Source of the DNA: Streptomyces sp. SID12488
GTDB lineage: Bacteria; Actinomycetota; Actinomycetes; Streptomycetales; Streptomycetaceae
Assembly: GCF_010548275.1 (NCBI RefSeq)
Contig: NZ_JAAGLT010000030.1
Location: forward strand, 52,696 to 116,695
Length of the DNA stretch: 64,000 nucleotides
Direction: 5' to 3'
Position numbers and translations under genes: made by a program
Shown: piece by piece, positions 23,876 through 32,922 of the stretch
Numbering within the stretch: the stretch's first letter is position 1
Layout: each line of letters begins with the position of its first letter
Notes under the pieces: model-generated
Told to the model about the DNA's origin: nothing
The model's database searches: none
What the model saw: only the letters and a program-made list of their open reading frames with translations

Positions 23876-24329
23876 GTGAGGGTGCTACTCACACGTGGGG
23901 TCGCAGTGACCGTACTGTGCGCGGTCATGGGCTGTGGAGGAAACGAGCCGTCGCCTCCCACGCCGGATCCTGATCCACCGACCACATCACTCAGCTCCCC
24001 GTCCGAGCCTCCTGCGCCCACGACGCCCACGCCGGGGCAGGTCCCGGAGGAACTCGTCGGAGAGTGGGACGGCGACGGTGTGGGCAGTGCGCGCGCGACA
24101 AAGATCGATTTCTTCGCCGACGGATACGTGGGCGATGCACTACAACAACGGTCAGGTGCTCCGTGGGCCGGCGGTAGTGGAGGGCTCCTCGATGACTCTT
24201 CACATTCCTGGCGGTCCTCTACAGGTCAGTGAGTGGTCGATTACGCCCTTCGACGGGGGCTACGGATACAAATTCGAGAACCTGCTGCTGGACGGCGTGA
24301 GCTACGTACGGCAAGTCAGCGGGGGATGA
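23876..24329 (+). pseudogene. lipoprotein gene broken by a frameshift
   Basis: The GTG start at 23876 gives a lipoprotein signal peptide (VLLTRGVAVTVLCAVMGCGG, lipobox VMGC) and a Pro/Ser/Thr linker, then VPEELVGEWDGDG and KIDFFADGY. Near 24125-24140 the sense frame jumps: continuation in the next frame reads MHYNNGQVLRGPAVVEGSS, HIPGGPLQVSEWSITPFDGGYGYKFENL and ends at 24329. The intact protein would be an about 150-residue extracytoplasmic lipoprotein with a lipocalin-like beta fold, similar in plan to the gene just downstream (both have PE-LVG-W after the linker). Decay or a sequencing indel are both possible. Confidence 0.7.
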
Positions 24330-24371
24330 CCGACCGGGCTTTCTCAGGCACTGCGGCGCGGGGGGCGGCTG

Positions 24372-24905
24372 ATGATTCTCCATGCACTTTCACACGGAGC
24401 CCGTACGGCGTTAACGATTTTGCTGGCGGCGGTGGCCACAGCGGCATGCTCCCCGCCCTCGGACGGGCCCAGCCCCACGCCGACCCCGACGATCTCTACT
24501 TCCCCGGCGGCTCCCACTCAGGCCAGTGTGATGCCTGAGATCCTGGTCGGAGCCTGGGAGAGCGCGCAGCCGGGTTCGAACACCACGCTCGCGTACCGCT
24601 TTACTGGCGATGGCAGGTACGCGTACGCGGGCGTGCTGACCTACCCCCGGTCCGAGCAGAAGGACGACTTCTATCTACTGAAGACCACCGCCGTAGGGAA
24701 AGTTGACATTGACGGTCAGCAGCTGACCCTGCGTCCCTCGTCTGCTTCCACAACGAGGAAGGACCCCCGGTTTCCCGGGGATGATTACACCGACCGGCCG
24801 GAACCCTTGACCCCGAAGAACTTCACCTGGGCGGTGGCCGACGAGGTACTCACCCTGACCGGCGAGGACGACCTGCAGTTCGTGTTTCTGCGGGCCGCGT
24901 CGTGA
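24372..24905 (+). CDS. lipoprotein, lipocalin-like hypothetical
   Basis: A 177-residue secreted lipoprotein. Signal peptide ALTILLAAVATAACSPP with lipobox ATAAC (Cys26), then a Pro/Ser/Thr-rich linker. The mature domain MPEILVGAWESAQ, TLAYRFTGDGRYAYAGVL and LTLTGEDDLQFVFLRA resembles small calycin-type folds in which a hydrophobic barrel opens with a GxW motif. It is a paralogue in layout of the broken gene upstream and overlaps the next gene by 4 bp (GTGA), so the three once formed an operon. Function unknown. Confidence 0.8.
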   Translation: MILHALSHGARTALTILLAAVATAACSPPSDGPSPTPTPTISTSPAAPTQASVMPEILVGAWESAQPGSNTTLAYRFTGDGRYAYAGVLTYPRSEQKDDFYLLKTTAVGKVDIDGQQLTLRPSSASTTRKDPRFPGDDYTDRPEPLTPKNFTWAVADEVLTLTGEDDLQFVFLRAAS

Positions 24906-25884
24906 CCGCTCCGACCCCGCCGGCACCAGCGCCAGCACCGGGGCCCCGCCGGCGGTTCAGCGTTCGCATCCGCGTCCAGATCGGGCTGATCATCATCGTG
25001 TCGCTGGGGACACTGGTGTGCACCTGGCAGTTCAGCCAGGCAGGCGGCGCCTATCAGGACGCTGTCCGCGAGGACGTCAAACGGCAGGCAGCCGTGCAGG
25101 ACGATGTCCGCCGAGTCTATGCCGACGAAGCCCCGCTGGCCTTGCCGCTGTCATCGCCGCGAGCGTGCTCAGGCCCGTCGCATGGCGACGGCCCCCACCG
25201 CCTGACATTCGCATTCTGCGAAACCCTGAGATCATCCCGCAGCCGGCAACCACCCCACCCGAGCAGCGCCGGGCCGCCTGGTTTCACCTGCTCGTCTTCA
25301 GCCTGCTCTTCTTCCTTCCACTGGGTCAGCTCGCCGCAACAGGCAGCGAACAGCGCGCCCAGGCCGAAGCGGCGCGCCGGGCGGTCCAGCTCGCCACCAG
25401 CATCGCCGCGAGCGGCGAACGCTCAGCATTCCTCACCAACAGCGTCCAGGCGGCCCACACTGCCGACATACAGGCAGCTGTGCGCACCACGATGGCGTTG
25501 GAGACCACAACCGCTCGGGACACACAGCCCGAGCTGGAGGTAGCCAACGCCGAAACAGCCGTCGCCGCCCAACTGCGGCGCATGGCCGAGCACATGGGCC
25601 GGATACCCAGCCACGCCGACGGCGGTATTGACCCGGCTACGATCACCGCGCTCGGCGCAGAACCAGAGCAATGGCCTGCCATGCGAGTCGAACAGAACCG
25701 CCAGGCAGACCTCGCCGAGCAAGCAGGCAACCGCGCACTGCTGCTCGCGGCCGCCACCGCGATCGGCGTAGTGGCTGAATACCTGATGGCAGCTGCGATC
25801 TCCGCCGGGCGCCGCCGCTGGCTGTACTGGCCCGCCGGCGCTGCCGCGGTCTCGGTCGTCCTTGCCGCTGCCGCCTTCATCTGA
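24902..25884 (+). pseudogene. membrane protein gene broken by a frameshift
   Basis: The GTG at 24902 overlaps the lipoprotein stop. The first frame encodes a proline-rich N-terminus and one membrane helix (IRVQIGLIIIVSLGTLVCTW) then AYQDAVREDVKRQAAVQDD. Near 25130-25150 coding continues in another frame: AVIAASVLRPVAWRR, a second helix FHLLVFSLLFFLPLGQLAATG, a long Ala/Glu-rich coiled segment, and two C-terminal helices (ALLLAAATAIGVVAEYLMAA and WLYWPAGAAAVSVVLAAAAFI). The restored product would be about 325 residues with four helices. Family unknown. Confidence 0.65.
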
Positions 25885-26232
25885 TCCCTCCGGGCACCCG
25901 CCCGGAACGAGACCGGGCCATCGGGCGCAGCGCACCTTGATGCACGAGGACATCGCCGAGGTCGCTGCCTACCCGTCCCCGAAACGCCGGTGCCCCCAAG
26001 GGGCCCAGCATCCCCATAGGGACCCCAGCGTCGTGCTGTTACCCGCCAAGCACGCGTGGTGTGCCGCTTCCTAGACCGGCTCATCGCTCACTTCGGGGTC
26101 TCCTACTGGACCAACGGAACAGCCATTAGCGCTAAGCACTTGATCTTGGTCGTTTAGCACACATGATCGACTCGTCGGGGGTGTTCAGCGGAAGATCCAC
26201 GTTCGCTCGCCTCGGCTGGTTACGTCCGCGAT
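25885..26232 (+). other. no supported gene; possible Tn3-type end
   Basis: No coding region recognised. It contains the palindrome TTAGCGCTAA (about 26127-26136), and GGGGGTGTTCAGCGGAAGAT just upstream of the Tn3 transposase fragment, which may be a remnant of a Tn3-family terminal repeat. Confidence 0.35.
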
Positions 26233-26395
26233 ATGCCCGTGGAGTTGTTGACTGATGAGCAGGCCACCGCGTTTGGATCGTTCGCGGATGAGCCGACGAG
26301 ACCTGAGCTGGAACGGTTCTTCTTCCTTGATGGCGAGGCCCGGAAGCTGATCGCGAAGCGGCGTGGTGGGGGCTTCCACTTGGCCCTTCTGGCTC
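26233..26395 (+). pseudogene. N-terminal fragment of Tn3-family transposase (DUF4158)
   Basis: The first about 50 codons read MPVELLTDEQATAFGSFADE, then RPELERFFFLDGEARKLIAKRRG, matching the start of Tn3-family TnpA (DUF4158 region). After FHLALLA the frame runs into unrelated sequence and the remaining about 900 residues are absent. This is a dead remnant marking an older transposon. Confidence 0.7.
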
Positions 26396-26642
26396 GTCAC
26401 TCGTGGGGCCAGTTCAGATCGTCGCGGTACAGGCTTCACCAATTGGGGCCCGCGGAAGCGCCTTGGTGGAGCCGGAAGAGCACGCCGCAGCCAAGCTCCG
26501 GGAGCCCCGGGATCGGGCGCCGGTGCGCACTGCGTGCCCCAGGCTGGACGAACTCCCTCTCACTCGATCGGGTGAAAGTCGCTGCCGCGGGGCTCGCGTT
26601 GCCCATACTCGGTAGGACGAACTGGTAACGAGGGGGCGGCTG

Positions 26643-28208
26643 TTGCGCTTGAAGATCTATGTTGCCGAGGGGGACATTGCCGATCATCGGTGGCGACCGG
26701 GCGACGAGGCGTACAACAGACTGTTCGCTGATGACGGGCCGTTCGCCGAGCCGGGTACGGAACGCTGGCGGGCCCTTGGCCGGCACGTTGACGGGATGAT
26801 GATCGAAGTTTCCGTGCCGGAGTGCGCGACGGTCGGCGGGCTCATCCAGGCGGCCTTCGCCGAAGCACGTGCAACGAAGATCTCACGCTGGCCGACACAG
26901 CCGTTGGACATGTGGCTCGACGATGCCGTGACCAGCGAGAAGCTACCGGCCGACCAGCGCATCGCCGACCTCGGCCTGGCCGAGGACGACCCGCTGGTGC
27001 TGTGCATTGAGCATCCTCAAGAGGAGCAGTACAGGCTCGCCCCCATCAAGGACTCGGCCGCGCTGATCCGCAGGCTTGTACTCGCCGAGGGGGTTCTCCC
27101 GCCGGACGGTGGCCCGCGTCTGTGGGGCGTGTTGCTGTACACCGATGCCGACACGGAACTCGCGGCCTACGTCCGTACGCATTTCGACGATCTGAACGCC
27201 CTCTCCGGCCCGGCGACCCGGGTGTTCGTCGTCGAGCGGCCCACTGACTGGCGGACGGCCAAGAGGTACTGGCGGGGGCACCTGGAACCGGAGCTGTACC
27301 GGACGTTGGCCATGATGAGGTGGCTGAACTGGCGGCCCTACGACCGCCAAGGCGCCTACGAGATCGCCGACTTCATGGGGCTCGACCACACGCTCCTGCC
27401 GTGTCTGGTGTTCTTCCAGCCGACCGGAGGGTCACCGGCCGAGGCGGAGAAGGTCGTGTTCCGCATCGAGGACGTCTCGGTCGGCTCCTTCCGCTCCCTG
27501 TTCGGAGGTATCGCGACTGCACTCCGCGCCATGCGCGGCACCTCTGCTCCCAGCATCCAGGCGGAGATGCGCGCAGAGGAGACCGTGGCTCACGAGCGGT
27601 TTGAGGAATGGTTCGCCGAAATCCAGCGGCAAGATCCCGAGTGGTGGCGCAAGCCGCTGCCCACCAGGCCCAAGCCGTCGCCCCAGGACGTACTGGGTAT
27701 CCTCGCCACCACGGGACGGGCCGCCGACGCCGAGGCGTTCGCGCGCGTACGCGCGGCGGCGGATGCCATCAAGGGCCGACTGAGCACCGTACAGTCGTCC
27801 CGCACGGATCACGCCCATACGTTCGTCAACTGCCGAGTCGTCGTCACGTCAGGAGCAGCGGTGTCGGAGAACTTCATCTTCCAGGGCGAGAAGACCACGT
27901 TCGTCAACCGCCCGAAGGACACGGTGATTCGCGACTTCCAGAACACGTACGGGCCGAGCGCGGGCGGTGATGATCTGACCCGGCTCCTCGAACTGGTTCT
28001 GTCCAGCAGGGCCCTGTCCGACGACCAGCGCGACGAGGCGGCCGGCACGATACACGACCTGGCTCGCCTGACCAGCGAACCCGAACCGGACGTGCCCGCC
28101 GTCCGCACCCGCATGGACCGCCTCCGCGAACTGCTGGCCGGCAGCGCGGACATCGCGCAACCCGCCCTGGCCATCATCGCGTCGGTGGCAGCGCTCTTCG
28201 GGGGCTGA
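26643..28208 (+). CDS. multidomain hypothetical protein (possible ubiquitin-like + thioredoxin-like + C-terminal helical domain)
   Basis: A 521-residue protein starting at TTG 26643 behind GAGGGGGCGG. No family recognised by name. Three parts can be seen. Residues 1-128 resemble a beta-grasp ubiquitin-like fold: MMIEVSVPECATVGGLIQAA, then WLDDAVTSEKLPADQRIADL and GLAEDDPLVLCIEH follow the pattern of a strand pair, a central helix, a capped loop and a final LxL strand. Residues about 150-310 look thioredoxin-like (LWGVLLYTDADTELAAYVR, RVFVVERP, and TLLPCLVFFQP with a cis-proline-type position). Residues about 395-521 hold a conserved-looking module (VSENFIFQGEKTTFVNRPKD) and a helical end (LRELLAGSADIAQPALAIIA). 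It is intact cargo between transposon remnants. Domain calls are inferences from pattern only. Confidence 0.75.
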   Translation: MRLKIYVAEGDIADHRWRPGDEAYNRLFADDGPFAEPGTERWRALGRHVDGMMIEVSVPECATVGGLIQAAFAEARATKISRWPTQPLDMWLDDAVTSEKLPADQRIADLGLAEDDPLVLCIEHPQEEQYRLAPIKDSAALIRRLVLAEGVLPPDGGPRLWGVLLYTDADTELAAYVRTHFDDLNALSGPATRVFVVERPTDWRTAKRYWRGHLEPELYRTLAMMRWLNWRPYDRQGAYEIADFMGLDHTLLPCLVFFQPTGGSPAEAEKVVFRIEDVSVGSFRSLFGGIATALRAMRGTSAPSIQAEMRAEETVAHERFEEWFAEIQRQDPEWWRKPLPTRPKPSPQDVLGILATTGRAADAEAFARVRAAADAIKGRLSTVQSSRTDHAHTFVNCRVVVTSGAAVSENFIFQGEKTTFVNRPKDTVIRDFQNTYGPSAGGDDLTRLLELVLSSRALSDDQRDEAAGTIHDLARLTSEPEPDVPAVRTRMDRLRELLAGSADIAQPALAIIASVAALFGG

Positions 28209-28451
28209 TCGGAGGTCACGCCTCCTCAAGCGGTGACCGCGCTTCACCTGGCGCCGTCTGCTGCCGCGACGCTAGTGTCCTGCGCCAGTAGTTGATCGTT
28301 AGTTGGTGTGTGACTTCTGCTGCTGGTGCGTCAGTTCCTCGTCGGGGCCCCAAGTTGGTGCCGTTGCTGCTGTCCGCTGAGGAGCGGGCGGTGTTGGAGC
28401 GGTGGACGCGTCGGGCGACATCGGCCCAGGCTTTGGCTTTGCGGGCACGGA

Positions 28452-30281
28452 TGACTCTGCTGCGCAATTCGTTCAGGCGGAGAGTCTGTAGCTGAGTCGT
28501 TCGAGTCTGCTGGTGCGGGGGCGGTTGAGGGGGCCTGTGGTCCAGTGGGCGTCGAGCCTGATCACGTTGAGTGCGGTGGCGGAGAAGGCGTGTTGGAGGC
28601 GGACTTTCGGCAGGCCGCGGTAGCGGGCCCGGCGGATGCCGGTGATGTCGAGGGCCTGGTTGATGGTGCCCTCGACTCCGGCACGCAGGGCGTACTTGTT
28701 CTTCCAGGTGTCGGTCTTCTGCTCGGCGCGGGCCCGGGCGAGGTTCTCGTGGAGTTCCGCGGGACGCAGGGTGAGCATGCGGCGCCCGGTCTTCGAGGTG
28801 GTGCACTGCTTCTGGAGAGGGCAGTCCCGGCAGGTCAGGACGCTGAAGGTGATGACGATCGCGTCTTTGCCGTGCTGTTTGACCGGGTTCCAGTGGGAGC
28901 TGGTCCTGCCGGCGGGGCAGCGGACCTGGCGGGTCTTCCAGTTGATGGTGAAGGCGTTCTTGTCGAAGCCTTCGGCGGCCTTGGCCTGGTCAGAGTGGTC
29001 CTGGAGGACCGGGTGACCATGCGGATGCCCTGTTTCAGGGCCTTGGTGATCAGGTCGGCCGACGGGTAGCCGGAGTCGAGGTAGTGCTCGCCGGGCTGCA
29101 CTCCGTGCTCGGCGAGCTTGCGCTGGATCGGGGCGGTCGCCTTCACATCCGGCACGGTCGCGTCGGTGGTGTGCACGTCGGTGATCAGATTCGGCATCAC
29201 CCCTGTGCCCACGTCGGCGTCGGCGTCGGCGTCGGGGAGGGTGGTGCAGGTCTCCGTGAGATGGATCTTGTAGCCCATCCAGAACAGGTCGTCGCCCTTG
29301 GCCGCCCAGCGTGCGTCGGAGTCGTAGGGGGAGGCCAGGCGGAGTTGGCCGGGCGGGACGCCGTCGTCGGCGTCCCGCTTCTTGATCACCTGCCGTCCCC
29401 GGGCATCGGTCCGGACGATGTAGGTCTGCACGAGGACCTGCCGCAACAAGCCCACGGCCTCGATCTCGCGAATCCAGGCCGGAGCGTCATCGGCCCAGGC
29501 CGCCCGGCACAAGGCGATGGCATCCTGCCCGAAGACCTGGGCGAGACGGTCACGTTTCGTCTGCGAGGGCGGCATGCGCCAGCCGTCGACCCGCGGCCCG
29601 TACCGCTCGGCGAACTCAGTGACGTTGATGTGTCCGGCCAGCCAGGCCGGTGCCGCGACCGCGAGGGCCTCCAGGGCCGCCCGCACACTCTCCCCGGCCA
29701 GCTCCAGACGGTTCAAGTCCCGCACCGCACTGATCACATGGGTGGAATCGGTGCGCTGCTTGCCTCCGGCCGCCACCAGGCCGGCGTCCTTGCAGTGCTC
29801 AAGGAGCCGGTCGAAGACCACCCGCTCCATACCGTTGTCCGCGAGCCGGGCCCGGAACCGGCACAGCACACTCGCGTCGAATCCGGTGTCCGTCAGCTCC
29901 GCACCGAGCGCGTACTTCCAGTCGATCGCCCGCACCGCCATCGCCGCGGCCTGCCGATCCGTCAGGCCCTCCGCGAACTGCAACACCATCACCAGCGACA
30001 ACACCCCCGGCGACAGTCCCGGCGCCCCGCGCACCCCGAACGCCTCCGTGAACGGCTCATCGACGAAGACCTCCGCGAGGCGATCCCGCACTCGTATCGC
30101 CAGGCTCCCCTTCGGAAACGCCGCCCGGGCCACCACCACCGTCTGTTCCGGGATCTCCGGCAACCCCACCGGCCGCATCGACATCCGTACCGCCTCCAGG
30201 ACCGCACGACAGGAAGGCGACCCCGCCAACGATCATCGCCGACCCGGCCTTACCCCCGCAGCGAATTGCGCAGCAGAGTCA
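28452..30281 (-). mobile_element. IS1182-like element nested in the IS630 element
   Basis: Perfect 20-bp terminal inverted repeats: TGACTCTGCTGCGCAATTCG at 28452-28471 and its reverse complement at 30262-30281. A 4-bp direct duplication CGGA flanks it (28448-28451 and 30282-30285). Length 1830 bp. The transposase gene inside carries a frameshift. Confidence 0.92.
28473..30184 (-). pseudogene. IS1182-like (DDE) transposase gene with frameshift
   Basis: The first frame from about 30184 (MSMRPVGLPEIPEQTVVVAR) runs through VLQFAEGLTDRQAAAMAVRA and DWKYALG, the catalytic TDSTHV region, SPYDSDARWAAKGDDLFWMGYK, LITDVHTTDATVPD and LDSGYPSADLI. Near 29010 a one-base loss moves the frame: the natural continuation reads VLQDHSDQAKAAEGFDKNAF, then CTTSKTGRRMLTLRPAEL, NKYALRAGVEGTINQAL and ends LERLSYRLSA at 28473. 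The C-terminal part of the catalytic domain is therefore out of frame. Programmed frameshifting seems unlikely because there is no slippery A/T run. Confidence 0.82.
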
Positions 30282-31271
30282 CGGATTGTCCTGGCGTGTG
30301 CGGGGGCGGAGGTGCCGCCGATCGTCGCGGTCGCCCGGGAGCTTCGGGTGACCGCGGACACGGTCCGCAAGTGGCGGCGGCGTTTCCTCGCCGAGCGGCT
30401 GGACGGTCTGACCGACGAGCCGAGGCCGGGCAGGCCGCCCACCATCAGCGTCGACCAGGTCGAAGCGGTCGTGGTCACCACGCTGGAGAAGCTACCGAAG
30501 AACGCCACTCACTGGTCCCGGAAATCGATGGCCCAGCACAGCGGCCTGTCGAAGTCCACGGTCGGCCGGATCTGGCGGCAGTTCCAGCTCAAGCCGCATC
30601 TGGCGGACACGTTCAAGCTGTCGACGGATCCGTTGTTCGTGGAGAAGGTCTACGACGTCGTGGGGCTGTACTTCAACCCGCCCGAGGGTGCGGTGGTGCT
30701 CTCGGTGGACGAGAAGTCGCAGATCCAGGCGCTGGACCGGTCCCAGCCGGTGCTGCCGATAATGCCGGGCATGCCCGAGCGGCGCACCCACGCCTACGTC
30801 CGCAACGGCCTGACCACGTTGTTCGCCGCGTTCGACGTCGCCACGGGAGAAGTCATCACTGCCCTGCACCGCCGGCACCGGGCCGCGGAGTTCAAGAAGT
30901 TCCTGATCCGGATCGACAAGGCGGTCCCCGCCCACCTGCAGATCCACCTGATCGTGGACAACTACGGCACCCACAAGACCCCCGCGATCAAAGCCTGGCT
31001 GGCCAGGCACCCGCGGTTCGAACTGCACTTCACCCCGACCGGCTCCTCCTGGATCAACCAGGTCGAGCGGTGGTTCGGCTACCTCGCCCACCAGATGATC
31101 CGCCGCGGCGCACACAAAAACATCCAGGCCCTCGAAGCCGACATCCGCGCCTGGGTCAAAGACTGGAACGAAGACCCCAAGCCGTTCATCTGGACCAAGA
31201 CAGCCGAAGAGATCCTCGACTCCCTCGCCCGCTTCTGCCGACGGATCTCCGGCGCAGGACACTAGCGCCGC

Positions 31272-31454
31272 TGACCAACGTTGCGTCAGCCGGCGTGCCT
31301 CGGAGTGCTGGCCGAGGAGCGCCTGGGCCACCGCCAGGCAGACGAGTTCGGAGTCGCTGAGACGGGGCGGTCGCCTCATCCATCGGGTCCCTCGGATCTC
31401 GTCGTCGATCTTCACATACAGTGCGGTCAAGAGGGTCTCGAGGTCTGTCGTCAC
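31272..31454 (-). pseudogene. IS982-family transposase N-terminal fragment
   Basis: Starts MTTDLETLLTALYVKIDDEI then RPPRLSDSELVCLAVAQALLGQHSEAR, the well-known start of Streptomyces IS982-type transposases. After about 55 codons it runs into the right end of the IS630 element. The rest is absent on the other side, so it was already truncated or was cut at that insertion. Confidence 0.75.
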
Positions 31455-31461
31455 AAACAGA

Positions 31462-31968
31462 TCATTGAGGCCCTCGCTTCTTCTGAGGCACGGGACTTGG
31501 GGTGAGCAAGCTCGAAGGGTCTCGCTGTGCGGCGACGACCTCGTGCACGTTCAGCAGAAAGCGCTGGACTGTTGCCAGCTCCGTGTCGGAGAAGGTCCGC
31601 GTCGCAGCGACGACCTCCGTGATCAGCGGTCCGAAGAACGACTGTCCGAGAGTGACTGCCCGTTCATCAACCTCGAGCAGCACACGGCGTCGGTCGCGGC
31701 TGTCTCGTGTGCGCCGCACGTGGCCGAGCCTCTCGAGCCGGTCGACAAGGGCCGTGGTGCCCGCAGAGTTCAGGCCGAGCTGCCGCCCGAGCCAGCCGGG
31801 CGTCGCGAGCGTGTGCGCCCGAGCGGCATCCATCAGGCAGATCAGGGCACGCAGGTCGGTCGGATGCAGGCTGTTGTGTTGCGCGAACTCGGCTCCGAGC
31901 AGGTCGAGTTCGACGGTGATGGCACGTAGCTGATGCACAACCCGCAGTCCACGCTCTCCTTCAGCCAT
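31462..31968 (-). CDS. MarR-family transcriptional regulator
   Basis: A 168-residue winged-helix repressor. Dimerisation helix at the N-terminus, HTH about residues 55-80 (TPGWLGRQLGLNSAGTTALV), and the wing RTRDSRDRRRVLLEVDE with the conserved D-x-R-D-R-R. It is divergent from the alpha/beta hydrolase, with a perfect inverted repeat between the two genes at 32006-32028. It probably represses both genes and releases on a small aromatic or lipophilic ligand, as is usual for MarR-enzyme pairs. Confidence 0.9.
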   Translation of the reverse strand: MAEGERGLRVVHQLRAITVELDLLGAEFAQHNSLHPTDLRALICLMDAARAHTLATPGWLGRQLGLNSAGTTALVDRLERLGHVRRTRDSRDRRRVLLEVDERAVTLGQSFFGPLITEVVAATRTFSDTELATVQRFLLNVHEVVAAQRDPSSLLTPSPVPQKKRGPQ

Positions 31969-32004
31969 GCCATTCCGCCCCTTCCACGATCGATCCAGTG
32001 TGCA

Positions 32005-32028
32005 TAGTATCTCGCTCGGCGAGATACT
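32005..32028. promoter_or_regulatory. MarR operator overlapping divergent promoters
   Basis: AGTATCTCGC (32006-32015) and GCGAGATACT (32019-32028) form a perfect 10-bp inverted repeat with a 3-bp centre. TAGTAT (32005-32010) can act as a -10 box for the hydrolase; on the other strand, AGTATCTCG from the right arm gives a similar element for marR. Binding would block both. Confidence 0.7.
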
Positions 32029-32060
32029 TGCTCAGCGACCTATTTCTCTGAGGGTGTCCC

Positions 32061-32909
32061 ATGGCAGAAGACCTGACTCGCTTTCTGGCGGCGTACGACG
32101 CCGTCCTGGACCACTGGCCCGTGCCCGTCGACCGGATGGACCTGACGTCGGTGTACGGCACAACCCGGGTCACCGCGTGCGGCCCCGTGGACGGGCAGCC
32201 GCTGGTGCTGCTGCACGGTGGCGGCGCCACCTCGGCAGTGTGGTTTGCCAACGTGGCCGACCTGAGCCGCACCCGGCGCGTTTACGCCGTCGACCGGATC
32301 GGCGAGGCAGGCCGCAGCCTACGCGGGGGCCGCCCCGTCCGGTCCGTCGACGACCTTCTCGACTGGCTGGACGGCGTACTCGACGGCTTGGGCCCGGGCC
32401 GCGCCGACCTGTGCGGGCACTCCTATGGGGGATGGATCGCCCTCACCTATGCACTGCGCACGCCGCAGCGGGTCCGCAAGCTCGCTCTCCTCGATCCCAC
32501 CCAGTGCTTCGCCGGATACAAGGCCGGGTACCTGTTACGCGCCCTTCCCATGCTCATCCGGCCCACCGCCCAACGGGCCCGCGCGTTCCTCGCCTGGGAA
32601 ACCCACGGCGCGGAAGTCGACCCCTCATGGCTGGACCTTTACGGGTTCGCCGCCGAATTTCCGCGCACGAAGGTCGTCGTGGGCAAACGCCCGAGGCCCC
32701 GGCAACTGCGGAACTCGACGGTCCCGACGCTGGTGCTGCTTGCCGGGGACAGCAGGGCGCATGACATTCGGCGCGTCGAGGCGGCGGCGCGGCTGCACCT
32801 GCCACACGTCGAGACCGCAGTACTCCCTGGCCTGTCGCACCACAGCGGCCCGTTCACCCGGGCTGCCACGTTCAACAGCATGCTCCTGGACTTCCTCGGC
32901 AACCCGTGA
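32061..32909 (+). CDS. alpha/beta-hydrolase
   Basis: A 282-residue alpha/beta-hydrolase. Oxyanion motif VLLHGGGATS, nucleophile Ser121 in LCGHSYGGW, acid in LLAGDSRAHD, and catalytic histidine in LPGLSHHSGP. No signal peptide, so intracellular. It is divergent from and probably regulated by the MarR repressor. The substrate is unknown; MarR-hydrolase pairs often detoxify esters, lactones or epoxides. It ends 13 bp before a truncated integrase gene, suggesting the pair was inserted into or joined to the integrase module. Confidence 0.88.
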   Translation: MAEDLTRFLAAYDAVLDHWPVPVDRMDLTSVYGTTRVTACGPVDGQPLVLLHGGGATSAVWFANVADLSRTRRVYAVDRIGEAGRSLRGGRPVRSVDDLLDWLDGVLDGLGPGRADLCGHSYGGWIALTYALRTPQRVRKLALLDPTQCFAGYKAGYLLRALPMLIRPTAQRARAFLAWETHGAEVDPSWLDLYGFAAEFPRTKVVVGKRPRPRQLRNSTVPTLVLLAGDSRAHDIRRVEAAARLHLPHVETAVLPGLSHHSGPFTRAATFNSMLLDFLGNP

Positions 32910-32922
32910 ATGGGCGGAGGGC

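Larger units (their letters stand above)
28275..31262 (+). mobile_element. IS630-family element (interrupted)
   Basis: Outer inverted repeats GTGTCCTGCGCC (28275-28286) and GGCGCAGGACAC (31251-31262) are flanked on each side by TA (28273-28274 and 31263-31264), the TA duplication expected of IS630/Tc1-type elements. The internal transposase gene is split by a second element at 28452-30281. Its right side cuts an older IS982 fragment. Confidence 0.88.
28292..31265 (+). pseudogene. IS630-family transposase gene split by nested insertion
   Basis: The 5' part (to 28451) encodes GPKLVPLLLSAEERAVLERW and ATSAQALALRAR; the 3' part resumes at about 30282 with IVLACAGAEVPPIVAVARELRV, the HTH TADTVRKWRRRF, and the DDE core (VVLSVDEKSQIQALDR, LIVDNYGTHKT, SSWINQVERWFGYLA) ending RRISGAGH. 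Removing the nested element and one CGGA copy restores a continuous frame ALRARIVLACAGAE. So the gene was intact before insertion and is now inactive. Confidence 0.88.

Noticed and set aside
28216..28806. Minus-strand frame ending at 28216 as a gene
   Set aside because: It crosses the IS630/IS1182 junctions and only part of it (the IS1182 C-terminus in another frame) is meaningful.
29010..29020. Programmed frameshift in the IS1182-like transposase
   Set aside because: No slippery heptamer; the site is a C/G run consistent with a single-base loss.
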